Shown: in pieces, positions 13,201 to 24,970 of the stretch | How the letters are laid out: every line of letters starts with the position of its first letter | How positions within the stretch are numbered: the stretch's first letter is position 1 | Assembly (NCBI GenBank): GCA_030770545.1 | Contig: CM061091.1 | Coordinates: forward strand, 10,534,501-10,598,500 | DNA length: 64,000 nucleotides | Source: Macropodus opercularis | Taxonomy: Eukaryota; Chordata; Actinopteri; Anabantiformes; Osphronemidae | Reading direction: 5' to 3' | Position numbers and translations under genes: made by a program | The notes under the pieces: generated by a model | What the model saw: only the letters and a program-made list of their open reading frames with translations | The model's database searches: none | Told to the model about the DNA's origin: nothing

Positions 13201-16200
13201 GGTAAGAATAAAGATGACAGCAATGAACTCTAAAACACGGCCGCTTCCAGGACACATGGGAGCAACCCAGGCGTCGCTACAATGACGAGGAGGAAGAAGA
13301 GGATGATGACGTAGAGGAGGAGGTGGACAAAGCTGCTGGGGATGAGGGGGGTGAGGCAGGTGACGAGGGCAACGAGGTGAGCCCAGAAGACGGGCTCCAG
13401 GACCTGCAGTACTTCCCGAACTTCTACCGTCTGCTCAGAAGCCTCGACTCCGGTAAAAGCAGAACCTAGAACTGAGGTCGTTGTCCCAGATTCCATCATA
13501 GCAAGAGAAATAGTTATTTAATAAAATTATACTATAGTTCAACAACAGGAGTAGAGAGCTATTGTTGTCATGGAGACATTATTCTTAGGTATGAGTCAAC
13601 GCTTACTTTGGTCATGCTTTCAACACGATTGTGGATGAAACACACACACACACACACACACTCAAAGACGTACTGTAACTGATACCTGACATTTCCATTA
13701 TAATGGCTCCTACCTATGTGGTAACATGAACACCACCCAGTTGATGACACTAGGCGGTGGATCTGAATTTGCTGTTCTCTGGTTTGCTGTTTCAGATCAA
13801 GACACTCAGGAGAGAGAGACACTGATTACCATCATGAAGACTCTGATTGACTTTGTGAAGATGATGGTGAAGTACGGCACCATCACGCCAGAGGAGGGGG
13901 TGTCATATCTGGGTGAGTCATTTTATTAGTAGGCCATAGAGTCATTTAAAGCCTGTTCGGCATAATTATGCTGTAATATTGCTTACAACACACGAGCCTG
14001 TTATGTAGGAACTGATTCATTTAACTTCACCTTTTTCCAGGACATTTAACTGAACTTGAACTGGTTTTACTTCATAAATCTCTTCAGCCTTTTGTGTTGA
14101 CTCTTAGAAGCAACTTAACGCTCTGTCATATTAACCAGTTAGTTTACTTGGATTTCTGAGCATTACATGTGATTTTATTCTTGTCTTGTCAGTGTGTCCA
14201 GCCATGGTAACGTTCCCCCTCAGCCAGTGCAGTGCAGTGTGATGCCCATGCAAGCAGATATCTGTTAGGGGCACCACATATAGCACATCCCTAGCCAGTG
14301 GAGATGTCGGCCACCTGTCGTCATCTCAGAATCTCTCTCTCTGTCTAAAAAGGACATTCAGGGCTAGATAGAAAAAAACAGAAACACGATGAGAGGCAAT
14401 TTAATGTGCTTTGAAAACCAGTGTATCATTTGCCATTTTTAAGATTATTGGCTATTAATCAGCACATGGCTTTTCTTTTTTTAAATCCAATTCTCCAAAA
14501 ATGGAAAGTTAATCAAATCTGGTTTCGGTGATATAAAACAGACAAAAGATGTCAATCCGCATATTGACGTAGCACGAGAGCTGGGTTCACGTAACTAAGG
14601 CTGTAGAAGATTTAATCAATGGCACCAGCAGCTGGGCATTGTTGTTGCACAGCCGACGAAATGACCAATGCTAACATTACACACCAGTACAAAACAGGCT
14701 TAGAACATTACACAAAATGTTTCCTAGGCAGCCCCTTTGGCTTCATTCATTCATTATAGGTTGCAGCGAGATAATAGGATGGACTTTCACCATCGCCTAG
14801 CAACATGTTTATGTCCCTCTCCTTTCGTCTACCCTGAATCGGGCTGATGATGATGAGTCACCTAGGTACACAACTGGATACACACAGCTGTCAATCAATA
14901 ATAATGTGGCGCAGGCCTAAGGATAGACAGAAATAGAGGGATGTAGAGGATGAGAGTGGAGGAGGAAGAAAGATGATGTGCGTGGGCAGAGGGACAGGAT
15001 GAAATAATGGGCTTTCACTGTGCCACAGGTGGGAGGAGGCAACTTGAACAAGGAAAGAACAAAAGCAAAGTGAGATGTTAGATAATAAGAAATGAAATTC
15101 GGCTGGAGTGAATGTTGGAAGGGAAGGAAATCGTACATCTCCCTAATGTGCACACACATACTGAAGTGCAGTGTGATTATTAGTGACAATGTAAAGCTCC
15201 CTTAAAATCTGGATCCACCAGATAAAAACAGGTTCTTGCACAAGCTAAAGTACAATGTTATTAGAACTCGATAGAGAGGATTTGAGCTGATGTCTGCGAT
15301 AAGTGTGTTCATAGCACATCTGCTTCCAAACATAGTGTTTACCTATTCAATCCACTGAACAGGTTTTCCAGTTGTCTCTGATCTCCATATAATCTGTTTG
15401 TGCCATTCGCTGACTGTTTTAGTCACAAGACATCCTGAAGATAAAAACTTGCAGTTTTATTTTAGGCACTAAAGCTATAGATTTTTTTTTTATTCAAGAT
15501 GAACGGTAACAGGTGTGATTGATGTCCAAGAAGTAATGCTACAAATCCCTTGTAATCTCCCCCCCGTGGAGATCTACTGTCGACCTGTGTTGATACGGTT
15601 AACTTAATTGTGCGTGAACTGTATCTGTGAAGGCAATTGATTTGCTCAATATTTCAGTAGAACAAAATCACTTCAGACGCTGTTGTAATTGGCTGTTCTG
15701 TCTGTTTTTACCATCCTGCAGAGAATCTGGATGCCATGATAGCTATGCAGACCAAGAGCAAGCTGGGCAAATCTCTTGGACTTCCTGACTTCACTGCACC
15801 CAATGGTAAACATCCGCTTTTTGTATTTTACTTTATCATACGTAATTATACTCATTATAGTTTATAGTTAATTGCTGCATAGGACAAATGTTAATTCTAG
15901 CAAGATTGTTAAGAATGTAGATTGATCACATTTGGAATCACCTGTCAATACCATATGGAGCTACAGACAGCAAATTGCTTAGCCTAGAATAATGACCTGC
16001 CCTAGTTAGGTCAGAGTACAACGGGTCTATTGAATCCTTTACAGTCCCAGTGAGTTCAGTGAGGTCTAAATGCTGTGTCATTTCCCTGCATAGGGAAAAA
16101 CTTGGATGAGGACGACAACACAAAGGCCGAGGCTGCCAAGATGCAGAGGGAGTACGAGAACTTGAAAGACTCGACCAAGGAGGAGCAGCAATCCCCTGAG

Positions 16201-18652
16201 ACGAGTCAGTCCACTACTCAATCCAGATGAGCAGAGGAAGCACGGCTAGCGTTTTATTTTGTGATTTGCCAAAATAATTACATATACATTACATACATTA
16301 AATACATTCCCACCGTTTTTGCATTTGCATGACTTACTGGGATTTGTTGTTTTATTTTGTGTCAAAATGTCCCGAGTAAATGCAAAATTTTAAAATGTAG
16401 CAGATTCACAAAAACATCAATTTTACACCTTCACCACCACAATAAAGGTCCATAAAATCAGTTTAAAAGTAATAGAGCCAGGACAATTTAAGACTTTTTG
16501 TTTTCAGGCCATCGCAGTTACTGTACATCCACTCTTGGCCCTGAACTAGGCCAGTCCAACAACGCTCACAGGAGAGCTCGGCACAGCTGCTATTATTCTC
16601 TGTCCTTGTATACTGCACTCTGCCCACTTGCCAGTATAATCCACTCAAGCACACACTCGCAGACACACACACGAGTCTCGAAAAGTAAAATGACACACTG
16701 AGCAGATTATCAGCACTATGTTCTGTCTCAGCAGGAAATGGAGTAAATCCAAACCAGCGTCAGCTAAACTCTGGCATTTGTGTGTTAACAGGTTTGCATT
16801 ATGTAACATTTATGTAAAAATTAGGCCATGTGTTATAATCCACATTTAATCTTTAGCACTAATCAAATCTTAATTAGTGATGAATAACTATTTATATATC
16901 AAACGGTATCATTTATACAGATGAAAAATATGCTTCTTCCCTTTTCCACTATGCACCAGACCCAGAAATGACCAGAAGAGTGAATTGCAATGAAGTGAAG
17001 GGAAAAATATTTATTCATCGTTTTGTGATACAATGATTCTTATGTGATTCCTCTCCATCTGTCATTTTGTCTGTCTTAACTACAGGGCGGCCTGGTAAAT
17101 CAGAGACTTATCTGGAAGCCATCAGGAAGAACATTGAGTGGCTGAAGAAACACAACAAAGAAGACGGCAAAGATGGTGAGATCTCCTTTAAAGAACCCGA
17201 ACGCAGGCCTGAATCTTATGTATCCTCTTAATGAGTGTCTACAGAGTGGATGCACTAACATTTTAACTCCTCTAGACAGTTTGTCTTCCCCCTCTTTGCT
17301 GAGCGTTAAGAGCTGGAACAAGTAAACACTCGTCTCTTCACTGAAGTGTAGTGGGTTACAGACGAGGATGCAGTAAAGACAATTTTAAGCCTCTTTTGTT
17401 GGCCTCAATTTGCAATTAAAATTCGTGTGGGATAACAGCAAAGATGCCTCACTTCAAACCTCATGAATATGGATCATTTCAGACCAGTCTGTCCTAATTA
17501 CGTTTGATAGAGCAGCCTTGTTCAGAGACAACGGTCTGTTCATTAGATCCTCTGTACCTATTCCTCAACATTCTGCTTGTGTGTCCGTAAAACTGGGCCT
17601 GTTTTCGTGTGACAGTGTGTGAAAGGGAGACGTTGGCCGTAGACATCGGACGCCACAAAAAGCCATGAAAAGATCATCACGTTAGTCTTTGTTTCATGCT
17701 GATTGCTCCAGATGGACACTGTTTGAGCGCGTATTAGCCACGCACACTGTAGCGCTTAGCGTTTGTAAAGAAGCAGCATATGACCCAGAAACTGCACGAG
17801 TTTGCAGAGCTGAGAAGGCTCTTGTAGATTCACACCCAGCAGTGCACTCATCTAACAGGAGGCGCCTGCTGCTGGGCTCTCCACGGTGTAAAATCAAAAA
17901 CCCAGTGGTGCCTAATTAAGCAGAGGAGGATGAAATGTTAATGAGTTCTCACTATGCAGGCCAGCCGTTCACTGGTGATCATCGCAACAGGACGTCATAG
18001 GCCCATAAAACAAAAGTTGTAGCTGGGTGACATTTATCTTTTTTGTTCATGCTCACTGGGCTGATCTAATCAATGATCAATAGCTAAATCAGCGTCAAGT
18101 GAGCCAGAAATAACAATGAAATTACAGTCAAAACCAATGTTTGGCACAGATTTGTATGCACATCATAGGTGCGGAAGAAAAACAGACAAAAAAATGGTTG
18201 ATGCTGGGTTCATAGCACCGTGAAGAGAGGCCAAAGCAGCAGGGAAGTTTTGTTTGTTGCTCGTCTCTGACCCGACTCTGTAAAGGACGCTTCATTAGCA
18301 TTCTGGGATGTGCACTGGTTGTCTGGGACAACAGGGGCCTCCCCTCCTTGCCTGTCAGCGATCTGAGCTGATAATGGAGTCAGAACAGGCAAGCTCACAC
18401 TAAACGTAAACAGGGAGAAATTCAGTTTTATTCTATGGGACTTCTAACAGACATGAAGGAAAAACAGGCCACATTGATGTGTGGTCTTTTTTTTCTCCTC
18501 GTCCTTATTGTATATGTATAAATTCTCTTCTCTTAGCTTTGGCACAGCGGGAGGTGAACAAAAAACAGCCTCATAGAAATAGAGTGGGCTACGGGCCATT
18601 TATTGTGTTTACTCTAGCAAAAGCACCCATTAGGACAATCTCAGCAGGCTCA

Positions 18653-18683
<31 letters not shown>

Positions 18684-19525
18684 TGTGTGTTTGCATGTGT
18701 GTACATACACCTACACACTACACAGATTAGCCAGAGGAGCAGATGGACATGGAGGCAACATCCTGATTCTGGCTCTTGGCTCCTGATGGCGAAGATTGAG
18801 AGAAGTGCTGCCTCTAATCACATTCTGTTAATCCCTCACTCAGGTCATGTAGGGCAACAAGGAGGCAACTGTATCTTGAAGCGATAAATGTCCACTGTGA
18901 TGAAATGTCAACAGGAAGGTGCAGACGTCGTGGTGGGATGTCTTAGATGTCCTCTATTTTTCTGTTGAGTCAGAGCAGAAAGATGCGGCGGAGCAGCTGT
19001 TCGCTTGCTCCGAGTCTCATTTGTTAGCTTGATGGACAACGCAGAGTTGAAATATAGTTCGGCCCTAGTGTGGACACACTATGGGGCTGTGCTGAATGAC
19101 ACTGACTCCTGTTTGGTAAGGGGAATACAAATGACGCAAATGTAAATTAAATGAAGAGGCTTAGATTTAGAGTATAGCTTTGGTGTTGCACGCTGTCATG
19201 TTTTACTGTTTTTTTGTGTTTTCATGTGATGTCTTCTTAACGTCAGACAAACACTGCTAATGCTGACCTTAATCCTGCTTGATTATAACCACCGGAGCAG
19301 ATTATAGCTTGTTTGGGCGTGCCTTCTTAAGATTCTCGATATCTGACCTATAATCCTACCACCCTGGCCTCACAGCCCTTTTCTTTGTTGTTTTTTGCTT
19401 TTCTAGATTATGACCTTTCTAAATTGAAGGACTTCATGGACCAGCAAGTTGACTCCTACATCGAGAAGGGCATCATCGCCAAGGACGAAGGCGACACTAT
19501 CAAGAGGATCTACAGCAGCCTGTAA
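10207..19525 (+). CDS. scg3: Secretogranin III
   Basis: Acidic granin of regulated secretory granules; in mammals it binds chromogranin A and cholesterol-rich granule membrane. Coding exons: 10207-10309, 10920-10972, 11119-11161, 11324-11548, 12596-12738, 13009-13167, 13251-13452, 13796-13912, 15722-15805, 16094-16204, 17086-17175 and 19407-19525. All have GT-AG borders and consistent phases, giving 482 aa (human 468). Residues 1-25 form a signal peptide, probably cut before FPTP, as in human. Landmarks shared with human SCG3 include NRQLTEERPLQEQ, DSTKSRRLVEDYDSTK, VDGTPLTAEDIVQKIA, KLLKLGLITDSQADTLE, LQYFPNFYRLLRSLDS, ETLITIMKTLIDFVKMM, AIRKNIEWLKKH and the C-terminus IKRIYSSL. Exon 7 adds a Glu/Asp-rich block (residues about 252-284) that I do not recall in human. 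Intron 6 is only 83 bases; retention would end translation quickly. Exon 10 uses a weaker donor, A|GTCAGT. Confidence 0.95.
13641..13661. repeat. (CA)10 microsatellite in scg3 intron 7
   Basis: A perfect CA run between scg3 exons 7 and 8. No function is apparent. Confidence 0.9.
13913..15721. other. scg3 intron 8
   Basis: A 1.8-kb intron with no recognised coding or RNA feature. The reverse-strand open frame around 14917-15189 shows no recognisable domain. Confidence 0.6.
17176..19406. other. scg3 intron 11, the longest scg3 intron
   Basis: A 2.2-kb intron before the final coding exon. It contains a compound (GT)n(GA)n(GT)n microsatellite at about 18653-18690. I recognise no other feature in it. 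Confidence 0.6.
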
Positions 19526-20297
19526 ATCATCTTCCTTCCAACAAATCTCTGGCCTAAAACACTGATCTCCAACCAAACCCTGATCATTTAAAGTTACTTC
19601 CCTTGGCATAGTAAAGTATATACTGTGTATTCAAAACTACCTGCTTAGGGGAAGTATCAAATTTAATACTAACTATAAACAGTAAGATATTTCCATACAC
19701 TACTTCCTTATCTAACAGATGATTTTTGCACACCAAGACTGCAGAGTAATAATTATTATGTCATACAGAGCGAAATCAAAGTCTTTTATGTAACAAACTC
19801 ACAAGTCCAACTACATGCTAGCAAGTACTTTGACACGACTCTGAAAAATTAATGTTATGAGTTTGATGCTGTAGCTTTGTCATCACCTGTTTTCAGTACA
19901 CATATATCAAACTGTACTCATTAGGTTTTACCTGTCTTAGCCTATTGTGTTGATTTTTTCTGCCGTATAAGTAAAACTTTAATGTGCATTTTATTTACCA
20001 AAAATATATTTCTTGTGTGTCTTGTCTGTGCTTTCCATGCCCTTTTGTTCCGTTATATTCTTTCTTGGGCCCATTAGGCAGCGATATCTTTATCAGTTCT
20101 CTGCGTGTCTCTGTGAGTTCAACATTTCCATCTATGTGGAGACATGAGATGAAGTATTTTTAAATGTAAATATTTGTGATTTTTTCGTAAAATGTAAAAG
20201 CAATTAAAACATTGCCTTTTCTTTACCTGTGTACTCAACTATAATAATGAAGCAGAACTACAAGAACCTCATCATTAACTTCTGGTTTGAATACATA
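19526..20297 (+). other. scg3 3'UTR and poly(A) signal
   Basis: AT-rich 3'UTR. ATTAAA at 20203-20208 is the best poly(A) signal candidate, about 680 bases after the stop. It faces the lysmd2 signal on the opposite strand at 20298-20303, so the two transcripts end tail to tail and their ends may nearly touch. Confidence 0.55.
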
Positions 20298-20946
20298 TTT
20301 ATTCATCCCAAACAAATAAAACCAAATATAATTTAAAAGCACAACAAAACAGCTGTTACACACCGTTTTTCCACACTCACTCCACTAACTCACTCACTCT
20401 CCTAAAATCAAGCAGTCTTTCGTTTCCCAGGAAAAGGATTCAATGAGGCAAATGTAACATAGTCAAAGGCTTGAGTCCATCCACCACGCGTGTCTGAGGT
20501 GGGTAATATATGGTAAACACTGATGAAGAAGGCTGGAATATACTTTACGATGATTCTATTCCAGCAGGGAGGTTAAAAGCAGTTATTAAGTTAACAAGCT
20601 AATCCTGCACGGACAGCTTACGCTGCGTGTGTGTGTGTGTGTGTGTGCGCACGTGTACATATGCAGCAGGTGGTTCTGTACAGCTTCAGAAGTACATGAT
20701 GATGTGGATGATGATCACTTTCACGCTGATGCTATTTATATCAAATTCTCCACTGTGCTGTTCGGCCTCCCAGTAAAACTGTACAAAACAATAACAATCA
20801 TACACGTCTTGATAATTGCATCTCAATAAATAGAAGGCAAACATGACACTTTTGTTCAACGTGGTTTGGTAAAAGCAAAAGACGGAAATAATAGTCGTAA
20901 CTGTGGTAGTGTTTGTGTGTGCGCTTCAGCTAAATAGGCTGCCTCT
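20298..20946 (-). other. lysmd2 3'UTR and poly(A) signal
   Basis: On the minus strand AATAAA occupies 20303-20298, about 645 bases after the lysmd2 stop at 20947. A (GT)n microsatellite followed by GCGCACGTGTAC lies at about 20624-20658. No coding feature overlaps. Confidence 0.5.
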
Positions 20947-23900
20947 TCATGTCTGCTGGTATGACGACGTGGGGGCCGTGTAGTTCTCCTCTTTGCTCCT
21001 GCAAATGAAATGAAAAAGACATTAAAAGTATGAATACACTTTAATTCCTCCACCTTCTACCTGCATAAACTGCAATGTCTAGGTGAGTGTGTGAATAATG
21101 GATGACTGGTCACAGCTGATGGCTCATCTGTGCCAGGAAGGAGCCTCACACTACAACAAACCAGTGTTGTATTATACAATTCGATGTTTACTAACAACTT
21201 GCCATCACTATCAAAAAAGTAAATAAAAAATGCAAGTCAAGAAGCTCAAGCAACTATTACTCAGATGAGTTGGTTAATTAAAAAAAATGGCAGAATCCAT
21301 GTCAATAGCAGATTAAGTGAAATGTCTACTGAGGGGAAAATCAGAAAGGAAGGTAAAGTTACTAGATGGAGGTCTTATGGAGGAAAGTATCCTCAAGGAC
21401 AACAGGATCGATCTTTTACACTAAGAAGAGTGAAATCACATGTACATTACACAGCAGTCAATGGACCAAATGCGGAAAAATCTAATTCCATAGCTCACAT
21501 CTACAAAGGGGTAGAAGTCTGAATGGACCGTTCTGGAAAAAAATAGGAGGAAGCACACTTCCAGTATACTCACTATGTGTTGACATGCACCCTAGAGTCC
21601 TAAATGTACCAGAAGGTCTAAAAAGGGGATTTTAAAAGGGGACCTTTAAGTGTGACTTTCAAAATGTCTCCATCTACTGCATATTTCCATTCACTAGTTG
21701 GAGATTTGGTAAAGAAGCAGAGCCTCTTAAAAGAAAATGGTGAAATGGGGAAGTGAGAAAATGAGATCTTCAATAACTGAACAAAAGAGAGATGAACATT
21801 TGATTTGATATGTCTAAAGGGCACAATGTACAGAGTGTTTAATGAGCTACATAAAATGTAATTGTTCATTTTAATTGTTTAAAGTACCTGTGGACTGAGA
21901 ATTTTATCTTGAAAGGTTCTCTACAGTACTAAGGGCTAAGAAGTCTAACCTAATCTCTGCTTAAGTAGAAAGACTGGACAGTGTTGACTGAGTCTGCGTA
22001 ATAAAAAGGGAGTTTTGTGGTTTGATTCATCCTTGGGAAAACAAACAGGCATGCGGCTTGTGTTTGTTCTGGGATCTGTGAAAATAAAGCAGGGAGCCTG
22101 TGTTTGTCTACACACACACTGCAGCTTCCCAGCACAGCCTTTAGATGTGGCTGGAGACAGAGGCAGGGCTTAACACAAGGTTTAGCTTTGTTTCAACTCG
22201 CGGGGTGAACACAATGAGACAAATAAAAGCTTTGACTTCTTGATTGCACAAGGCTTGTGCTAATGGCAAACAAAACACAGGTTACTGGCCAATCGTACAC
22301 CGCAGTCAGAGATAGAGGAAGGTAATGATGACACACATGTCACAATGTTGTCTTACTTAAATTAAGTTTTCAAATATGAACCAAGTACTGTTCTACAGAG
22401 CAGCCTAAAAGTACCAACACTGTTTTCGTCTGGTGCAAATGTAAATATTTATATTACAAAAAATGCTGCCACACAAACACTTAAATACTGACAAGAGCAT
22501 CTTCTATCCTAATTTCATCCTCACACTGGTTGCTGCTTACAGCTTACGTACTGTACTTGTATCACAAAGGAGCTTTTCATCCTTAACAGGAATATTATCA
22601 CTTTTTAATGTCACTATCTATTGTGATTTCATATCAGCAGTGTTAACTTAAGTGAGATGTCATGTACGGCTGGTGTAGTTGCTAAAAGCTGTCAAGTAAA
22701 GTGACGCCAGCAGGAGGGAAACCACCATAACTACAGCTGCAGGAGGGTTGAAACAAGGTTATGAATAAAACACTTCTACAAAATCTGCAGGGGAAAAACG
22801 GAGTGTGTGGCTGTGGAGTCACTCCTGACTAAAACAGGAAGTATTAACAAGTTCTGTTTTATGAATGCGAGACATCCACTACTGAGCAGATATGAAAGCT
22901 AGGTCGAAGTTCCCGCTAAATACCGGACTGATGCGCAACATAGCATTGGACCAGTACAGCAGAATCCCAAATCTTCCATTAGCAGTTTCCTGCCGATTCA
23001 GACTTCTGACAATCACCTACTTAGCTCAGGGATGAGAGTCTGGGCAGCCATAACCTTAGTCAAGCGTTTGTTAAGTCATGTGCGTGCATCACCTTTGTTC
23101 TGACCACAAACTGTCCTAGTTGAGTGCCGAGTGTAGTGCAACATGAACACACACAAACGAAGAAGCAGCTGGTGGTTCATTCCCATCACCTTACCTTACT
23201 TGCTCTTCTTTCAGTTTGCGTGCAGCCTGCTTTGACTGTTTAATTTGCAAGTCCAGTCTGTGTAAGAAGTCTTTGGCTGACAGCTCCTCCGGTTGGGACT
23301 GGGGCTGAGGAGGTTTGGAGTCCTCAGTGGGCGGGGAAGGGGGTGGTGAAGGTCCCTCGATGTCTTGTGTCATAATACAGGGTGTATCTACCTCCTGGTA
23401 CACTGCTTCACCATCCCCATCAGGAGACTCCAGAGACAGTCCGTTAAATATAGAGCGCTTCTCCGACACCACAGGGATGTTGAGGCTGCTCTTTAAGAAG
23501 ATGCAGTCGTTGCTGAACAACTTATTTGCCCTTTTGATTTGCTCCATCTGGCAAATAGAAAGACAAAAGGGGCAAGAGGTAACAGGTGTTTATACCACCA
23601 TGACCTTCGCACTTAAACCCAAAGTTTCTGTGCAGATTCAAGACACTGGGAAATTACAATCAGTAGAAGTAATTCCTTATTGATATCTTACAGTGTTTGA
23701 GTTTCAAAATGTTTATTTCATTACTAATTGTTTTGACTGTTGATTACATTTAGGAATTATTTTGTGAACTACTTCATTTGTGTGGAATCTCCTCAAAGTT
23801 AGCAATGAATAGCTCATGGCCTTTACAAATAAAATAAAAAAACAGGATAGTCCTTAGAAGGCAGTGGACTTGGAATCTAGCATTTAGTAAAGCTTCTCTG

Positions 23901-24698
23901 CTCATTCTGCGAGACAGACCTTACAATGAAGCCACGCTCAATGAAACAAATTACATACATTAAACTCACAGTAAACCTGGGACAAATGCAATCTCTTCTA
24001 AGGAACATGGACACCTGCACATCCCCCAGCCCAGGTTTCATTATCAGAACAGAAAACCTAATAATCACCCCTGGTGAAAAAAAGGGTGTGAAAGTGGGAA
24101 CAGGGGCCAAGTGAACCGAAACTATTTATTAGTTTCACCTGGACACAACTTGAGAAGTGAAACTACTGTTAGAAGTGTAAGTTAACCAATACTGAAACTT
24201 TACTTGGTGAAGTAAAACTAATAGATGATGATCACGGCTCTGAGTTATGACTGTAGGAGGCTAAAGAGCTCTGTCAGTAGATGGAAGCTGACTGGGGGCT
24301 CTCATGGTTTATTACTTAGTCCAGCCTGGTGCTCAGCGATTAGTGAGACGACCCTTAGCAAACAGACCTGGGGTGTTGTGGGAAGCCGTCATATGCGAGT
24401 ACAGCATGAACGAACAGGAAGCTCAGACTACGGGGTCGAGCAGCAGCCTTACCGTGACACCGTACTTCAGGGCGATTCCTTGCAGGGTGTCGCTGTCTGT
24501 GACGCGATGCTCTACGTACTTCTCCCCCAAGGATGCCGTGACGCTGGCCGTGCTCCCGTACGAACGGATCTTGGTCCGTGCGAGGCTCTGGGACAGTTCG
24601 CTCTCTGACTCGGAGCCGGACCTGGACCGGGGGAAGATGGGTTGTCCAATTCGCCCTCCTCCATCCCGCATCGGCAAGACGGGCGAGAACTCCGCCAT
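20947..24698 (-). CDS. lysmd2: LysM and putative peptidoglycan-binding domain-containing protein 2
   Basis: Three coding exons in transcription order, 24698-24453, 23547-23195 and 20998-20947, give 216 aa (human 215). The N-terminus has the family's Ser/Glu stretch SRSGSESESELSQSLARTK and RSYGSTASV. A single LysM domain covers about residues 62-109: VEHRVTDSDTLQGIALKYGV, then MEQIKRANKLF and CIFLKSSLNIPVV. A Pro-rich linker (PSPPPSPP) and a conserved helix, LSAKDFLHRLDLQIKQSKQA, follow. The third exon encodes SKEENYTAPTSSYQQT, aligning with the human SRDEESPYATSLYHS tail. No signal peptide or membrane segment is visible, so it is probably intracellular; the role of vertebrate LYSMD2 is poorly known. 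The exon 2 donor is a tandem GTAAGGTAAGG, and I chose the downstream GT because it keeps the conserved C-terminus. Introns are 905 and 2196 bases. Confidence 0.93.
20999..23194. other. lysmd2 intron 2
   Basis: A 2.2-kb intron with no recognised exon, RNA gene or clear transposon. The 85-residue plus-strand open frame at 21265-21522 has no family resemblance. Confidence 0.55.
23626..23697 (+). repeat. Unnamed dispersed repeat, copy 1
   Basis: About 70 bases starting TTCTGTGCAGATTCAAGA and ending CCTTATTGATATCTTACAG. It lies in lysmd2 intron 1 and recurs in the same orientation at 25711-25778 with about six substitutions and one 3-base gap. The family is not recognised. Confidence 0.75.
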
Positions 24699-24769
24699 CT
24701 TCTCTTTAATAAATAAAGAGGCGAGTTGCCCCTGTGTGTGTCCCGTTAACGCTGCAACCAACGCGCTGG

Positions 24770-24970
24770 AATGACGTGACTGCCGGCCTCAGGTGGCAGG
24801 GACAGCCCCATGCCCGCTCATCTTCCACTCGTCGGCCCAGGGGAAGTAAATGTTTCGGGAACCACTACCTCACGGCTTGCTTCTGTCATGTATCCGTTAT
24901 TTTGACGTAAACACGTACAGAACGTACTGGCGGAAGTACAGCAATGCTGTTTCCGGTTGTATCTTCAAAA
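24770..24970 (-). promoter_or_regulatory. lysmd2 promoter / 5' end region
   Basis: The sequence just upstream of the lysmd2 ATG (24698) is locally CpG-rich. It holds a TGACGTGA motif at 24772-24779, TTGACGTAA at 24902-24910, and ETS-type motifs CGGAAGTA near 24931 and TTCCGGTT near 24951. This composition suits a housekeeping promoter. The transcription start is not determined. Confidence 0.45.
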
